This document shows, in pieces, positions 35,939 to 47,071 of a stretch of 64,000 bases of DNA (position 1 is its first letter; the number at the start of each line of letters is the position of its first letter). The translations under genes were made by a program, and so were the position numbers. The notes beneath the pieces are model-generated. The model was given only the letters and a program-made list of their open reading frames with translations. It was not told the origin of the DNA and searched no databases. The DNA comes from Limonium bicolor (taxonomy: Eukaryota > Streptophyta > Magnoliopsida > Caryophyllales > Plumbaginaceae): positions 485,065,594 to 485,129,593 of the forward strand of contig CM041777.1 in the NCBI GenBank assembly GCA_023374045.1, read 5' to 3'.

Positions 35939-37687
35939 GAGTCTTTGTTATCTTTTCTTCTTCCTTTAGTTGTTTTGCGTAGCTTTGTCTTTTTCCCTTG
36001 TCTTTTTCTTTTAGTTCTTTAGCTAGTTTAGTTGTCTCTCCCATTTTGTTGGTACTTGATGTCATTGTTACTCCTTTGGTTATCAATAAATTTCTTCTTT
36101 GTTCATGTTTTAATGTTTATACATTCGTTTATGTGCTAAAAAAAGGAGAAAAAGACTCTCACTCATAAAGCATGTCTGAAGCATATGAAAGGAAAAACCT
36201 TTGTTTCTCATTGAGACCTCTTCACCTTCCCATCCAAGTTACGGCCATCACACATGTCACAGCATTCCATCATTTCTACCATTTTATCAAACACATTAAA
36301 ACAAAACTGCCGCCACCAAAAGCACAAAAGATAAATCATTCAGCAATCACCACATCACCACTCACCCCCATCATTATTATCACACATGCAATCACCCTCC
36401 GTAAGTAACTAGGGCATTCTAAGGTTTGTTAAGTAAACCCCACAGCAATACTGGGGGCAATCTGAGTTAAGGAATGATAATGTTTAAATGTGCAGACAAG
36501 TCTCTGAGTGTACACTTCGCGAGAGTGCCTTGAGCGGTAAAACCAAGAGCGAAAGAGCGTGTCGTTTTTACATGACTCCAGAGAGGTCACACTCAATGTG
36601 AGGTAAATGGCATGACTCCGACCGAAGGAGATAATTTGTAAATTTACGCTTAAACCTATGAAAAGTAGCAAAGAACGGATACACAACTATTAGGAATGAC
36701 GAAGCACCTAGGTACAACACCACACAGCCAAAAAGCTTGTGAACCCTGACTTTACACCCTAGGCACCCCCGCTGAGTTTTTCATATATGACTTCTTTTAC
36801 AACACTGCAAGCCCCACAAAATAAGCCAGCCAATGGTGAATAACCGACCTGGTGACCAAAGGAAGCAAGGCGCCCGACTTCCGAACAACAACTTCACAAG
36901 TCCAAAGAAGCGAAACTGCTACCAGCATTACGAAACGATCCGCAAGTGGTCCCAAAGTGACACAAGATCCAATGAGCTAACACCAAGAACAACTCTCAAA
37001 GTTCAAAACCGGGAAACACAAGAACCCCGAAGGAAAAAGATTCAAAGAAAGGCAAACCTGAAAAGCCCCAAAGAAATCCAAAATCGGAAAAAGAGAGGAG
37101 GTGCAAGGAACAACTCAAAAGTCCCAAGCCCCAAGCTCATAAACAGAGTCATCACAAAGTAGCCAAACGACTTCAAGGCAAAGATGACGAGTCCGAGAGA
37201 CGGTGCAAGTTGCAGCTTTGGTCACCCTTAAAGCCCCACATATCCTAAACATTCCTCCATTATCCTGTTGTCATTCATCACACCCCATAGCCACGTTATA
37301 AGCTCAAAAGACTTCCGACTTAGTAGTTGTGTATCCAATCATGTGAAAGTAACAGGTTGAATGCATAAATATAACAAGTGTCAAATTCAATGGTTGAGAA
37401 GTTGTGACCGTAAGTGAGAAACGAGTGCAAACACCAAACACGTCAAGTGTAGGTTAGGAAGCACCACATCAAAACATAAGCCTTGACCCTGTGAGGACGA
37501 GACTTGTTCGCACGTTTAATCAAAGAAAATACTGGGGGCAGTCGATCATTTTGATCGATCGCCATGAACTCTAGCTCATATTGTCTTAAGGGAAAATGCT
37601 GGGGGCAATTGTTGGTTCCAACAATGCTGCTGTGACAACGCCAATTGGAACCCAAAGCTCAAACATCACCACCGCCATCGTACATCA
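35939..37687 (+). other. Non-coding 3' region of the gag-only element
   Basis: No pol motif is found in any frame. Phrases of the type ACTGGGGGCAATC recur near 36450, 37530 and 37600, resembling the real purine tract at 38914. A short T-rich stretch after the gag stop (35941-36110) could be a polyadenylation region. Around 37612, TTGTTGGTTCCAACAA forms a palindrome after a GGGGGCAA run and may mark an older LTR boundary. Confidence 0.5.
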
Positions 37688-37880
37688 CACAGGCTCGTCC
37701 TAAGCCCTACCTCCACATTTAAACATCCCGGGCCCGTCCTAAGCCCTACCTCCACATCCAAACATCCAGAGGCTCGTCCTAAGCCCTTCCTCCACATCAA
37801 ATTCCCACAGGCCCGTCTTAAGCCCTACCTTCACACTCGACATCCGCAGGCCCGTCTCGAGCCCTACCATCTCCAGGTTT
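37688..37880 (+). repeat. Tandem array, 44-bp unit (AGGCCCGTCCTAAGCCCTACC)
   Basis: About five imperfect copies of GGCTCGTCCTAAGCCCTACC plus a CCACATC-rich spacer. The phrase GGCTCGTC links it to the next array, so both may share an origin. Confidence 0.8.
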
Positions 37881-37947
37881 GACATAAACCCTAATCCTTC
37901 TACACCCATTTAGGCCCATCATACATTTTACTCACTTTCACTTAGAA

Positions 37948-38240
37948 CAACCTTTAGGCTCGTCATAAGACCTAGATCCAACCTTTAGGCTCGTCATAAG
38001 ACCTAGATCCAACCTTTAGGCTCGTCATAAGACCTAGGTCCCACCTTTAGGCTCGTCGTTAGACCTAGAACCATCCTTTAGGCTCGTCATAAGACGTAGT
38101 TGCATTCCCTTAGGCTCGTAGTAAGACCTAGCGTTACCCTTTGGCTTACCCAATCTCATCAAACACATTGCATTCATCTCATTCATATAGGCTCGTCATA
38201 AGACCTAGTTGCATTATCCAGGCGCGTCACAAGACCTGGC
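37948..38240 (+). repeat. Tandem array, 31-bp unit (TTTAGGCTCGTCATAAGACC)
   Basis: Four tight copies from 37948, then looser copies up to about 38240. The first units are nearly identical, so expansion there was recent. Confidence 0.85.
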
Positions 38241-38249
38241 GACAGAAAG

Positions 38250-38510
38250 TTGGCGAGGTGATGGCAATAAATCCTCCTTTTACGATGTCAACTTATTTTT
38301 GGGATCAACGAATGGTGGGCGAAGGCAATAAGTCCCCAGGGTTTTTACCAGGAGTTATCCCTGCACCGGCTTGGGGGGCGATGGCAATAAGTCCACATTG
38401 GGTCTAGCCAGGAGCATTGGCACGGGTTTCGGTCCCTAGAAGCATCCGAGCATCATCAACATCATCAGCATCAACATCATTAGCATCATTAGCATTTCGG
38501 CATTCTTGCA
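38250..38510 (+). repeat. GATGGCAATAAGTCC triplet and CAT-rich microsatellite
   Basis: GGCAATAARTCC occurs near 38262, 38323 and 38381. A trinucleotide run of CATCAN type follows at about 38449-38500. Confidence 0.7.
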
Positions 38511-38538
38511 TTTGCATACCATCCAGTCTTCACATCTT

Positions 38539-38812
38539 AGGTAGTCAACGCCTTAGAATCGCTTGACATTGCATCATTTCATCTATTACAGGTAGTCAAC
38601 GCCTTAGAATCGCTTGACATCTCATCATTTCATGTATTATAGGTAGTCGATGCCTTAGAACCGCTTGACATTATTTCATTTTTGTCACCTAGGTAGTCAG
38701 TGCCTTAGAATAGCTCGACACATTTTTACTTATAGGTAGTCAGCGCCTTAGAATAGCTCGACAGCGTTTTGTTGCATAGGCAGTCAGTGCCTCCGAATAG
38801 CTGGACGTAGTC
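38539..38812 (+). repeat. Tandem array, 43-51-bp unit (AGGTAGTCAACGCCTTAGAA)
   Basis: Six copies start at about 38539, 38590, 38641, 38691, 38735 and 38778. The core AGGTAGTCANCGCCTTAGAA is conserved and the spacer shortens along the array. Confidence 0.85.
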
Positions 38813-38913
38813 AACGTGGTTTCAGACAACATGGAGGATTTTATGGAATCCAAAATTTTGGGGCATCACTCAAGCATTAACCAGACTTTTCACATCCATT
38901 ACAAAGTCCAGTT

Positions 38914-38927
38914 GACGGGGGGCAATC
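38914..38927 (+). promoter_or_regulatory. Polypurine tract of the gag-only element
   Basis: GACGGGGGGCAATC lies directly before the LTR start TGTTATACCC, the expected primer for plus-strand synthesis. Confidence 0.8.
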
Positions 38928-40721
38928 TGTTATACCCAAATTTTGACCCCTGGTTAGGGTCTACAAGGTTTTGGTGTTGTGAAGGGCATTTAATCGAGTA
39001 ATGAGGGATTCCGGCTCGATCGGCGCATCCCAGGGCATGAGGAGCAGTTTTGTCATTGTCAGGGGCATTTTTGTAATTTTAAGGCTCTTGAGACCTCCTA
39101 TAGGCTTTCTCTCTCCTCCGAAAGATGCCCAAATCAGCTTCAAATTCTTTGATATTTTAACTCATGGTAGAGGATGACATTCTAAGCATAATGGCGTTGG
39201 AATTTTGATTTTTCGAATTTCCAATAATTTTCTAGCAATTTCTGACTGAATCTGACGAGAAATTCAATTTAAACATTTTCCAACATTTAAAAAATTCGAT
39301 TCCACTTCAGAAAATTCATAATTGTCATTCTTGACACGTGGTTAAAATTTCACAGCAAAATTCCTTTGGGAAGTCACTTAATTAAAATATCAAAAAATCT
39401 TACTTTTACTAGATTTTCTTTATCTTTAAGAAAGTCTATATAAGGGATAGGTTTTTTTTATAAAAGAAGAATCTCATATGCTCAAGAACCCTATGAAGAC
39501 AGAAAGCACAGCCTCCTCTCTTTCTCTCACGTTTTCCAACACCCGGCCACCCGAATCATACCAAAAATCCCCCGAAATCACCATCTAAACACGTTTTCCA
39601 ATCCCCAAAGCACCAGTAATCATCAAAACCCCCCAAAAAACACCACCAAAACGTGAAGAACAGCAAGAACAACCAACCACCAGAAGCTCGGTTCGAAAAT
39701 CTTTCGGGTCTGCCACAAACGGAGCACTCTACGAATCCCGGTGTGAAGAATCGTTGTGAATCCGCAGGTAAAACAGGTAGAAATTCCACTTTCCTAACTC
39801 TCCACGACATTATTAGTCTTGCCTCAAAATTTGGGCTTAAACTAACTCTTTTTCGTTTCTGTATTGCTGATTGTTTTAGCTACTGCCTTGTTACTTGTTT
39901 GCTAAGTTTCGTATTAATTTTGATGTCAAATTGAGTTCTTTCAGTTACTAACGTGTTTAAAATCTTTCAGGCTACACACCCATAAAATTTGGGCTCAAAA
40001 CACCCTCGGGAACCATCGAAAACCCACTGTCCGTGGGTTGTCCGTGACCTCGGACTCATTGTCCGGGACCACGGACGGGTTGTCCGTGACCACGAACACC
40101 CACGGACGGTGGCGGGATTTTATATTTTCAATTTTTCAAATTTTTGGGTTTTCTGTCGATACATGCCCGGGCCCACGGACACCCTGTCCGTGGCCCCGGA
40201 CTTTTCAAGTTTACGTTTTTATTTTAGTTCTGTTTTCGAAATTACCTAATTCAACTGGGGTCCGTGGTCTCGGACATTAGGTCCGTGGCCACGGACGTAA
40301 TTAAAATTTGACCTAATTCTGCCTCCGAAACCCTAGTTTAGGTAACTTTCAATTTCACTTTAATTTTCTATCAAAAACGTTAAAAAAAAAAAAAAACAGA
40401 AGCGCGCACCTAGGTTAAAACAACTTTGTAGCCTAAAAGAACCAAGTAGAGGAAAAACGACCTAGGAAGGGTAATGAAAGTAATTTGAACCCTAAATAAG
40501 TCAAATACCAAGCCCCCGAACCCGAACTCTCCTTTCCTAATTTAATCTAGGTTAAAATTAGGTGGCGACTCGTAATAGGTTCCAGTGAGCTAGCCTAGGT
40601 TTTTAATAATTATTGTTATATGACATAGTTATTAATCTTAGGTTATAAGTGGACCTAAAACCCGGTTAGATCCTAATCAGGTTTAATCAACATAGGATAG
40701 GGTTTAAAATCGAGGCTCACA
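38928..40721 (+). repeat. Ogre/Tat-like 3' LTR
   Basis: TGTTATACCC at the start and GAGGCTCACA at the end give TG...CA termini and 1,794 bp. The end is confirmed by the minus-strand fragment at 14902, where similarity stops at the same base. The first 390 bp match 29675-30068. The region 40020-40300 holds many TCCGTGG/CCACGGA words in both orientations. TGGCGACTC at 40564-40572 recalls a tRNA-Arg primer site, but it lies inside the LTR and does not continue as one. Confidence 0.8.
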
Positions 40722-41502
40722 GGCAGAGGAAAAAAGTGAACCGGACCGGTTCAATTATAAGGGTTTACTAAACCAAACTCATTATATTTGTTACATGTTA
40801 TTTGTTCCTTATTGCAGTTTTGGTTATTACATAACATTTGACATTGGCTTTAATGTGTGTTTTTATTGAAATTATATTTTTACTGGTTTTAATTAACATA
40901 TAGATTGTTACAATTAATGTTCTTATGTTGCAATAATTCTGATCGTTTTATTGCATTATCTTTCTAAATCTGTTTTAATCTGATCGGTGATAAACAGATA
41001 GGTTCGATTAATTCGTAAATTTGTGGAAAACTTGTTTTAACCGGACAAGATATTACTTCATCTGCATAAATATTATCTCTCAAACTTAATTTGTTTACAT
41101 GTGTTTTGCTGGTCTAAAAAAAAGTCATAGCATGTTGTGGTAAACAAATTCGTTAGAGTTATTATTTTTGCCAATCTATATACTAGAAGAAATAATATAA
41201 TTAACCAAACTGCAACAACCGGAACCCGGAGTCCCGCTCAATCATATCATCTATCATTTTTATTTATCTGTTATTTTATTTATCTGCATTTATCAGTTTA
41301 TAGTTTCATTTACAATTCAATAAACCCCCCCCCCTTTTTGTGACACGCTTAGGAATTAGACATTTTCGCTTAAGTCCCACGGTTCGATTACCCGGTTGCT
41401 CCAATTTTACTATACTACTGCGACCGGGATTGTTTGCAGCCCGATAGATATTTTGACTCACGCTTTATTTATTATTTTACCAGGTCAAAAATCTTGTCTG
41501 CA
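40722..41502 (+). repeat. Athila-like 5' LTR remnant
   Basis: The segment ends CTTGTCTGCA three bases before a tRNA-Asp primer site, so the right border is a 5' LTR end. The left border is unclear because the Ogre-like LTR abuts it; the true LTR start has probably been lost or displaced. It has little visible similarity to the Athila-like LTR at 2317-3407, so the two belong to different families. Confidence 0.6.
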
Positions 41503-41505
41503 AAA

Positions 41506-41523
41506 TGGCGCCGTTGCCGGGGA
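41506..41523 (+). promoter_or_regulatory. Primer-binding site (tRNA-Asp)
   Basis: TGGCGCCGTTGCCGGGGA is the well-known Athila-group primer site, complementary to the 3' end of plant tRNA-Asp as I recall it. Confidence 0.9.
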
Positions 41524-41777
41524 CTTGACTTTGTCTAGTCCCTAAACCCCGGATAATTCACTTGTTATTTAATATTTTCTAATATTCCGTTTGCTGTTTT
41601 TGGTTTTTGTTTCATTAATCAGTCTTTTTTATTATCTTTCATTTTCTTTTGTTGTTTATATTATTACTATTGTTTTTGTCATTTAATTATTCCAGCAATT
41701 TACTTATCGTATTGTTACAGTTATTTGATATTCCAGTTAGTTTATTGTTATTTTAATTTCCAGCTATTTATTTTACT

Positions 41778-42592
41778 GTTATTTAAATTCTGTCATTTAA
41801 ATTCTGCCATTTAAATTCCAGTTATTTAAATTTCAGTCATTTAAAATTCAGTCATTTAAATTCCGCCATTTAAATTCCAGTTATTTAAATTTCAGTCATT
41901 TAAATTCCGCCATTTAAATTCCTGTCATTTAAATTTCAGTCATTTAAATTCTGCCATTTAAATTTCAGTCATTTAAATTCCGCCATTTAAATTTCAGCCA
42001 TTTGAATCCCGTCATTTAAATTTCAGTCATTTAAATTCCGCCATTTAAATTCCTGTCATTTAAATTTCAGTCATTTAAATTCCGCATTTAAATTCCAGTC
42101 ATTTAAATTCCTGTCATTTAAATTATAGTCATTTGAATTTCAGTCATTTAAATTCCGCCATTTAAATTCCTGTCATTTAAATATCAGTCATTTAAATTCT
42201 GCCATTTAAATTTCACTCATTTAAATTCCACCATTTAAATTTCAGTCATTTAAATTCCCGTCATTTAAATTTCATTCATTTAAATTCCGCCATTTAAATT
42301 CCTGTCATTTAAATTCCTGTCATTTAAATTTCAGTCATTTAAATTCCGCATTTGAATTCCAGTCATTTAAATTCATGTCATTTAAATTATAGTCATTTAA
42401 ATTCTAGTCATTTAAATTCCGCCATTTAAATTCCAGTCATTTAAATTCTGTCATTTAAGTTTTAGTCATTAAATTCCGCCATTTAAATTCCAGTCATTTA
42501 AATTCCTGTCATTTAAATCCCAGTTATTTAAATTCTAGACATTTAAATTTCAGTCATTTAAATTCCTGTCATTTAAATACCTGCAATTTAAT
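41778..42592 (+). repeat. 815-bp array of 15-16-bp units with ATTTAAAT core
   Basis: About 50 copies of GTCATTTAAATTCC and variants (CGCCATTTAAATTCC, AGTCATTTAAATTTC) fill most of the leader between primer site and gag. The 8-bp palindrome ATTTAAAT is nearly invariant; the bases between cores vary. Array length compared with the element suggests expansion after the family arose. Confidence 0.9.
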
Positions 42593-42737
42593 TTTGTCAC
42601 TTTTCATCTTATAGATCCTATTTTCTTTACTGTGTTTATTTCCATTTCTTCTAAGTCTATTTATTTTTGAGCTGTTTAAATTCCAATCTTTAGTACTTTT
42701 TATTGTTGTTCTATCACTTTTATTTTTTCAGCAGTGA

Positions 42738-43880
42738 ATGCCTATTATGAGATCACATAGCCTTCCAGACAAAATTAATACAGGCATCTACACCCCAAAA
42801 ATTGAAAGGACATTTCTATGCGCGTTAAGACAAAAACGGTTTCAACAGAATATATCCGCCATGGTAATAGAAAAACCAACCAAGAAGCAGTTATGGGATC
42901 AGCAGCTACTATCAGAAATATCAACAGACCGTCAATCCAAGGTCAACAACCAACCATTGTCCTTCCCCACCTCTCCCCAACTGAATATGATGAATGGCAA
43001 AAGCTGAAACCATATCATCAAATCCGATGCGTGAAAGAGTTAGGCATGTTCGACGGCTCAAGTCCAGACGAAGCTCTATTTCATGTCACCAAGTTTTTGC
43101 AGCACGCCAACAGTTTAACTGCTACCGACGCAGTACTCCAGTATGCAAGACTGTCCTTGTTCCCTCACAGCCTGACGGGAGGTGCAAACAAATGGTATCA
43201 CAGTCTCACACCGAGCACCATCTATAGCTGGGACGATATGGCGACTAAGTTCTATGACAAGTTCCTGCCCCCTAACCGAAAGTTGGAGATGATTGCAGAG
43301 ATTTACAATTTTAAACAGTCAGGGGTAGAGAACATCTATGAAACTTGGGACCGATTTAAAGGACTACTACTGACGTGCCCCCACCATGGGCTAACAAAAG
43401 AACAATTATCTCAATTATTCTACAAAGGATTGGTGAACCAATGCAAAACTATGGTACTGTCTTCTTTAGGAGCTGACATTTTGAAAAAGCCGGGTGAACA
43501 ATTTCTGAGTGGGATAGAATCCCTTTGTGAGGAAATCAGAGACTGGGCCACGGGCGGATCAAGAGGCGGCATTCCAGGCTTATACCACATAGGAGAAAGC
43601 GACAACAGATTTGAGCAACTGATGAGAAGCCACGAGTAACTCATGGAGAGTAATGCCCAACAGGCGACAAAGATTGGCACCCTACAGAAAGTTGTCGAAC
43701 AGATGGCCATGAATTCCTATCCCCAACAAGCAAAGTCATTAACTTCTCGATCACCTACAACCCCCCCCCGGGTTACGCTCCTCTATCATTATCTTCTCCG
43801 GATGTATCTTGTACACAATGTGGTGGACCGCATGATTATGAACAATGTCCCCAATTACAAGGATTAAAAGCCGCGGAGGA
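42738..43880 (+). pseudogene. Athila-type gag relic
   Basis: Gag begins at 42738 with RSHSLP and IYTPKIERT, the usual Athila N-terminus, then shifts frame near 42830. The main body (42818-43639) has YHQIRCVKELGMFDG, ANKWYHSL, FYDKFLPPNRKLEMIAEI and GLTKEQLSQLFYKGL, all typical of Athila capsid. A TAA ends this frame at 43637-43639. A CCHC knuckle, CTQCGGPHDYEQC, remains at about 43808-43850. Gag would form the particle and bind RNA. The start was chosen by homology to the family N-terminus rather than by the longest frame, which begins later. Confidence 0.85.
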
Positions 43881-43933
43881 GGCGAATTTTTGTAAGCAAC
43901 AATTCAAGGTATAGACAACCTTGGCAGCGTAAC

Positions 43934-45410
43934 ATGCACCCCAATCTTCGCTATTCAAATACTGAAAATGTGCAAAACCCGCATACTCTCCAACCATCTC
44001 AGAACTTTAGATCGCAGTCTCATTTTCAAGGAGGCCAAAGGCAGTTTCAGCAACCACCTTATGACGATGTTGCTACCTCAAGCAGACGTACTCAACCTCC
44101 GTCAAACCTTGAATCTGAATTCTCCCAAATGCAGGAGATGTTTAAGGCAATGATGAGTAAGACCCGAGACACGCAAGAAGAAGTCACGGCCCTTCGCAAA
44201 GATAAAAAAGCCTTGCAATCTCAAATTCAACAACTACTCACCCAACAAAGACCTCCTGGTCAACTCCCTTCTCAAACTCACCCCAACCCAAGAGAGCACG
44301 CAAATTCAATCAGTATAGGAGGTGACACCTCCCAAACTACCAATGTGAGTGGCATCTCTCTAAGAAGTGGAAGAGAGCTTACGACCAAAAGAGGTAAGGA
44401 TAGCCAAGAGAAGGCTAGCATTAACATGGAGAACACAACTGATCCAACCTCATCTTCCCCAAAAATCCAAATTCCTATCTCATCTTCCCAGAAAGCCAAA
44501 TTCCTATCTCATCTTCCCCAGAAATCCAAATTCCTAACTCATCTAACCCTTCTCCATCTAAAATAACTATCGACATCCCATCTTCATCTCCTAAACATGT
44601 TGAACTCCCGTTTCCCAACAGAATGAAGAAGAAGCATCTAGATGAGCAGTTTGCCAAATTTTTAAGCATATTCAAGAAGCTGACTCTGGATATCCCGCTA
44701 ATCGACGCTTTGCAAGAGATGCCCAACTACACCAAATTCTTGAAGGATCTCTTAACAAAGAAAAAGAAGAAAAGTGGAAAAGAAACAGTTCACCTCACAG
44801 AGGAATGCTCTGCTGCCCTTCTTCGAGCACTCCCTCCCAAACAAACAGATCCGGGAAATCCCATTATCCCGTGTTTTATCGGTGGAGTAGACTGTGGAAG
44901 TGGTTGTGCGACTTGGGGGCCAGTATTAATATCATGCCTTACGCCACCTTCTTGAAAGTAAAAGGAGGGGAGATGCTGCCGGTCCCGTTCAAACTACAGC
45001 TAGCCGATAGATCGGAGATCAAGCCAATGGGAATAGTCCGCGATCTGGTGGTTGGAGTAGACCACTTTATCTTTCCCGCCGACTTCGTTATTTTAGAGAT
45101 AGATGACGATGTCGAGGTCCCCCTAATTTTGGGACAACCATTTCTGAGTACTGCTAAAGCTGTTATTGATGTCCATGACGGGAAAATCACCTTGAGGTAC
45201 GAGGACGAAAAAATTGAGTTTGATATGAAGAAAATGATGAAGAAGACCTCCAGTTTTACCCATCCGGCAAAAACAGTGGACTTAATAGATGATAATGATG
45301 AGGAATGTGAGTTCTCTGCAGATGAAGATGTATATTACCTACCCTCCTTTCCATGTGCCGAAACAAAACACTGGAGCAAGTATTGGTCACTTCCCTGGAA
45401 GAAAAAGTAA
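43934..45410 (+). pseudogene. Athila gag-pol linker and aspartic protease relic
   Basis: A Gln/Ser-rich linker with a short coiled coil (43934-44566) precedes a lysine-rich block with LDEQFAKFL and LTEECSAALLRALPP (44623-44870), seen just before the protease in Athila elements. The protease follows in another frame at about 44905-45170, with the active site CDLGASINIMPYATF, FILEIDDDVEVPLILGQPFL and AVIDVHDGKITL. The DLGAS form (Gly-Ala-Ser for Ser/Thr-Gly) is normal in this group. Frameshifts near 44570 and 44890 separate the parts. Confidence 0.85.
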
Positions 45411-47071
45411 AGGATCCGGAAGTTAACGCCATGCTTGCGTATGTGGAGAAAGGAAGAGCAGGTTACCAAGCCTACCGCCCTCCAATCGAAAGACTTGACA
45501 GAGAGCCACAAAAATCCATTCCCTCAGTGGAGCAGCCACCAGAACTCAAGCTTAAGGACCTTCCTTCTAACCTTAAGTATGCCTTTTTAGCTGAAAATAA
45601 CCAGTTGCCCGTCATTATTTCCTCATCTCTTAATTTCGGGCAAGAAAATAGGCTACTTGCGGTGTTGAAGAAACATAAAACAGCGATCGGGTGGACTCTC
45701 ACTGATATTAAAGGAATTAACCCCTCCTACTGCACGCATCACATATACATGGAGGAAAATTACAAAACTGTTAGATAACCCCAACGTCGGCTTAACCCAA
45801 ATTTGAAGGAGGTGGTAATGAAAGAAATTTTGAAGCTCTTAGACGTAGATATCATTTACCCCTTCTCTGACAATCCATGGGTAAGCCCTGTACAAGTTGT
45901 CCCGAAGAAGGGGGCATCGAGGCTGTTGTGAATGATAAGGGAGAGGCTATCCCTCAAAGAAAGATCACTGGTTGGCGCATGTGTATCGACTATAGGTGCT
46001 TAAACTTGGCAACCAGGAAAGATCACTTCCCTCTACCCTTTATTGATCAGATGTTAGAAAGACTAGCAGGACAGGAATACTATTGCTTTCTGGATGGGTC
46101 TTAGGGTATTTCCAGATACCAATCGCACCCGAGGACCAGGACAAGACCACTTTCACTTGTCCATATGGCACCTTTGCATACCGACAAATGCCCTTCGGAC
46201 TATGTAATGCCCCTGCTACCTTCCAGTGATGCATGCAAGCTATCTTCGCTGATTTCATCGAACAGAGCATAAAGGTATTCATGGATGACTTCTCTGTCTA
46301 TGGCTCTAGTTTTGATAAATGCTTGGCACAACTTGATTTGATCCTAGGCCGGTGTGAGGATACAAATCTCATTTTAAACTGGGAAAAATGTCACTTCATG
46401 GTCAAGGACGGGATTGTCCTTAGACATAAAGTGTCGGCTCAAGGAATTGAGGTTGATAAGGCCAAGGTGGAGGTCATAGAGAAATTACCTGCACCAATCT
46501 CTGTTAAAGATATTCGAGCTTTCCTCGGGCATGCAGGATTCTATGACGGTTCATACCAGACTTTTCAAAAATCACCAAACCGTTGACCGATCTGCTATAG
46601 AAAGATGCCCCTTTTCATTTTGATGATAGTTGTTTATCTGCTTTCAATACCATAAAACAAAAATTGGTATCTGCACCTGTTGTCATATCACCCGACTGGT
46701 CTCTCCCGTTTGAGATCATGTGCGATGCCAGTGACTATGCAGTGGGGGCAGCGTTATGCCAGAAAAATGAGAAGATTTTGAGAGTAATAGCTTACGCCAG
46801 CAAGACACTAAACGAGGCCCAAAAGAACTATACTACCACTGAAAAAGAGCTTCTGGCTATAGTGTTCTCCCTTGATAAGTTCCGGTCATACTTGTGGGGA
46901 AGCAAAGTAATAGTACACACCGACCACTCTGCTCTCAAATACCTATTTGCAAAACAAGAAGCCAAGCCTCGCATGTTGCGCTGGATTCTTTTACTACAGG
47001 AGTTTGACATAGAAGTCAAAGACAAGAGCGAAAAATTAAATGTTGTGTCGACCATCTCTCACGGTTGGTAG
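45353..47071 (+). pseudogene. Athila reverse transcriptase and RNase H relic
   Basis: Reverse transcriptase runs from about 45560 (LPSNLKYAFLAENNQLPVII) through WVSPVQVVPKKGG, WRMCIDYRCLN, YGTFAYRQMPFGLCNAPATF and the active site VFMDDFSVYG at about 46275-46305, ending with IRAFLGHAGFY near 46545. RNase H (46664-47071) has [34 protein letters not shown] and [11 protein letters not shown]. Breaks include the end of the first frame at 45778, a frameshift near 46100, an in-frame TGA near 46228 and another shift near 46550. The active-site motif itself is intact. The enzyme would copy element RNA to DNA. Confidence 0.9.

Larger units (their letters stand above)
33636..40721 (+). mobile_element. 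Gag-only, non-autonomous Ogre/Tat-like retrotransposon
   Basis: Leader, gag relic, 3 kb of non-coding DNA rich in tandem arrays, purine tract and 3' LTR follow one another in plus orientation. The pol region is absent rather than decayed, because the gag C-terminus passes directly into repeat-rich DNA. The 5' LTR is probably the piece at 29675-30068, separated by a nested Del-type LTR and the gap. The left limit is therefore approximate. Ogre-lineage membership comes from the knuckle, the TGTTATACCCAAATTTTGACC LTR start and the 3' tandem arrays known from Ogre elements. Confidence 0.65.

Noticed and set aside
37688..38812. CRISPR array
   Set aside because: Repeats are imperfect, spacers are themselves related, there are no cas genes, and the context is plant retrotransposon DNA.
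40564..40572. TGGCGACTC as a tRNA-Arg primer-binding site
   Set aside because: The match stops after nine bases, and LTR similarity with the fragment at 14902 continues past it to a common CA end at 40721, so the word lies inside the LTR.
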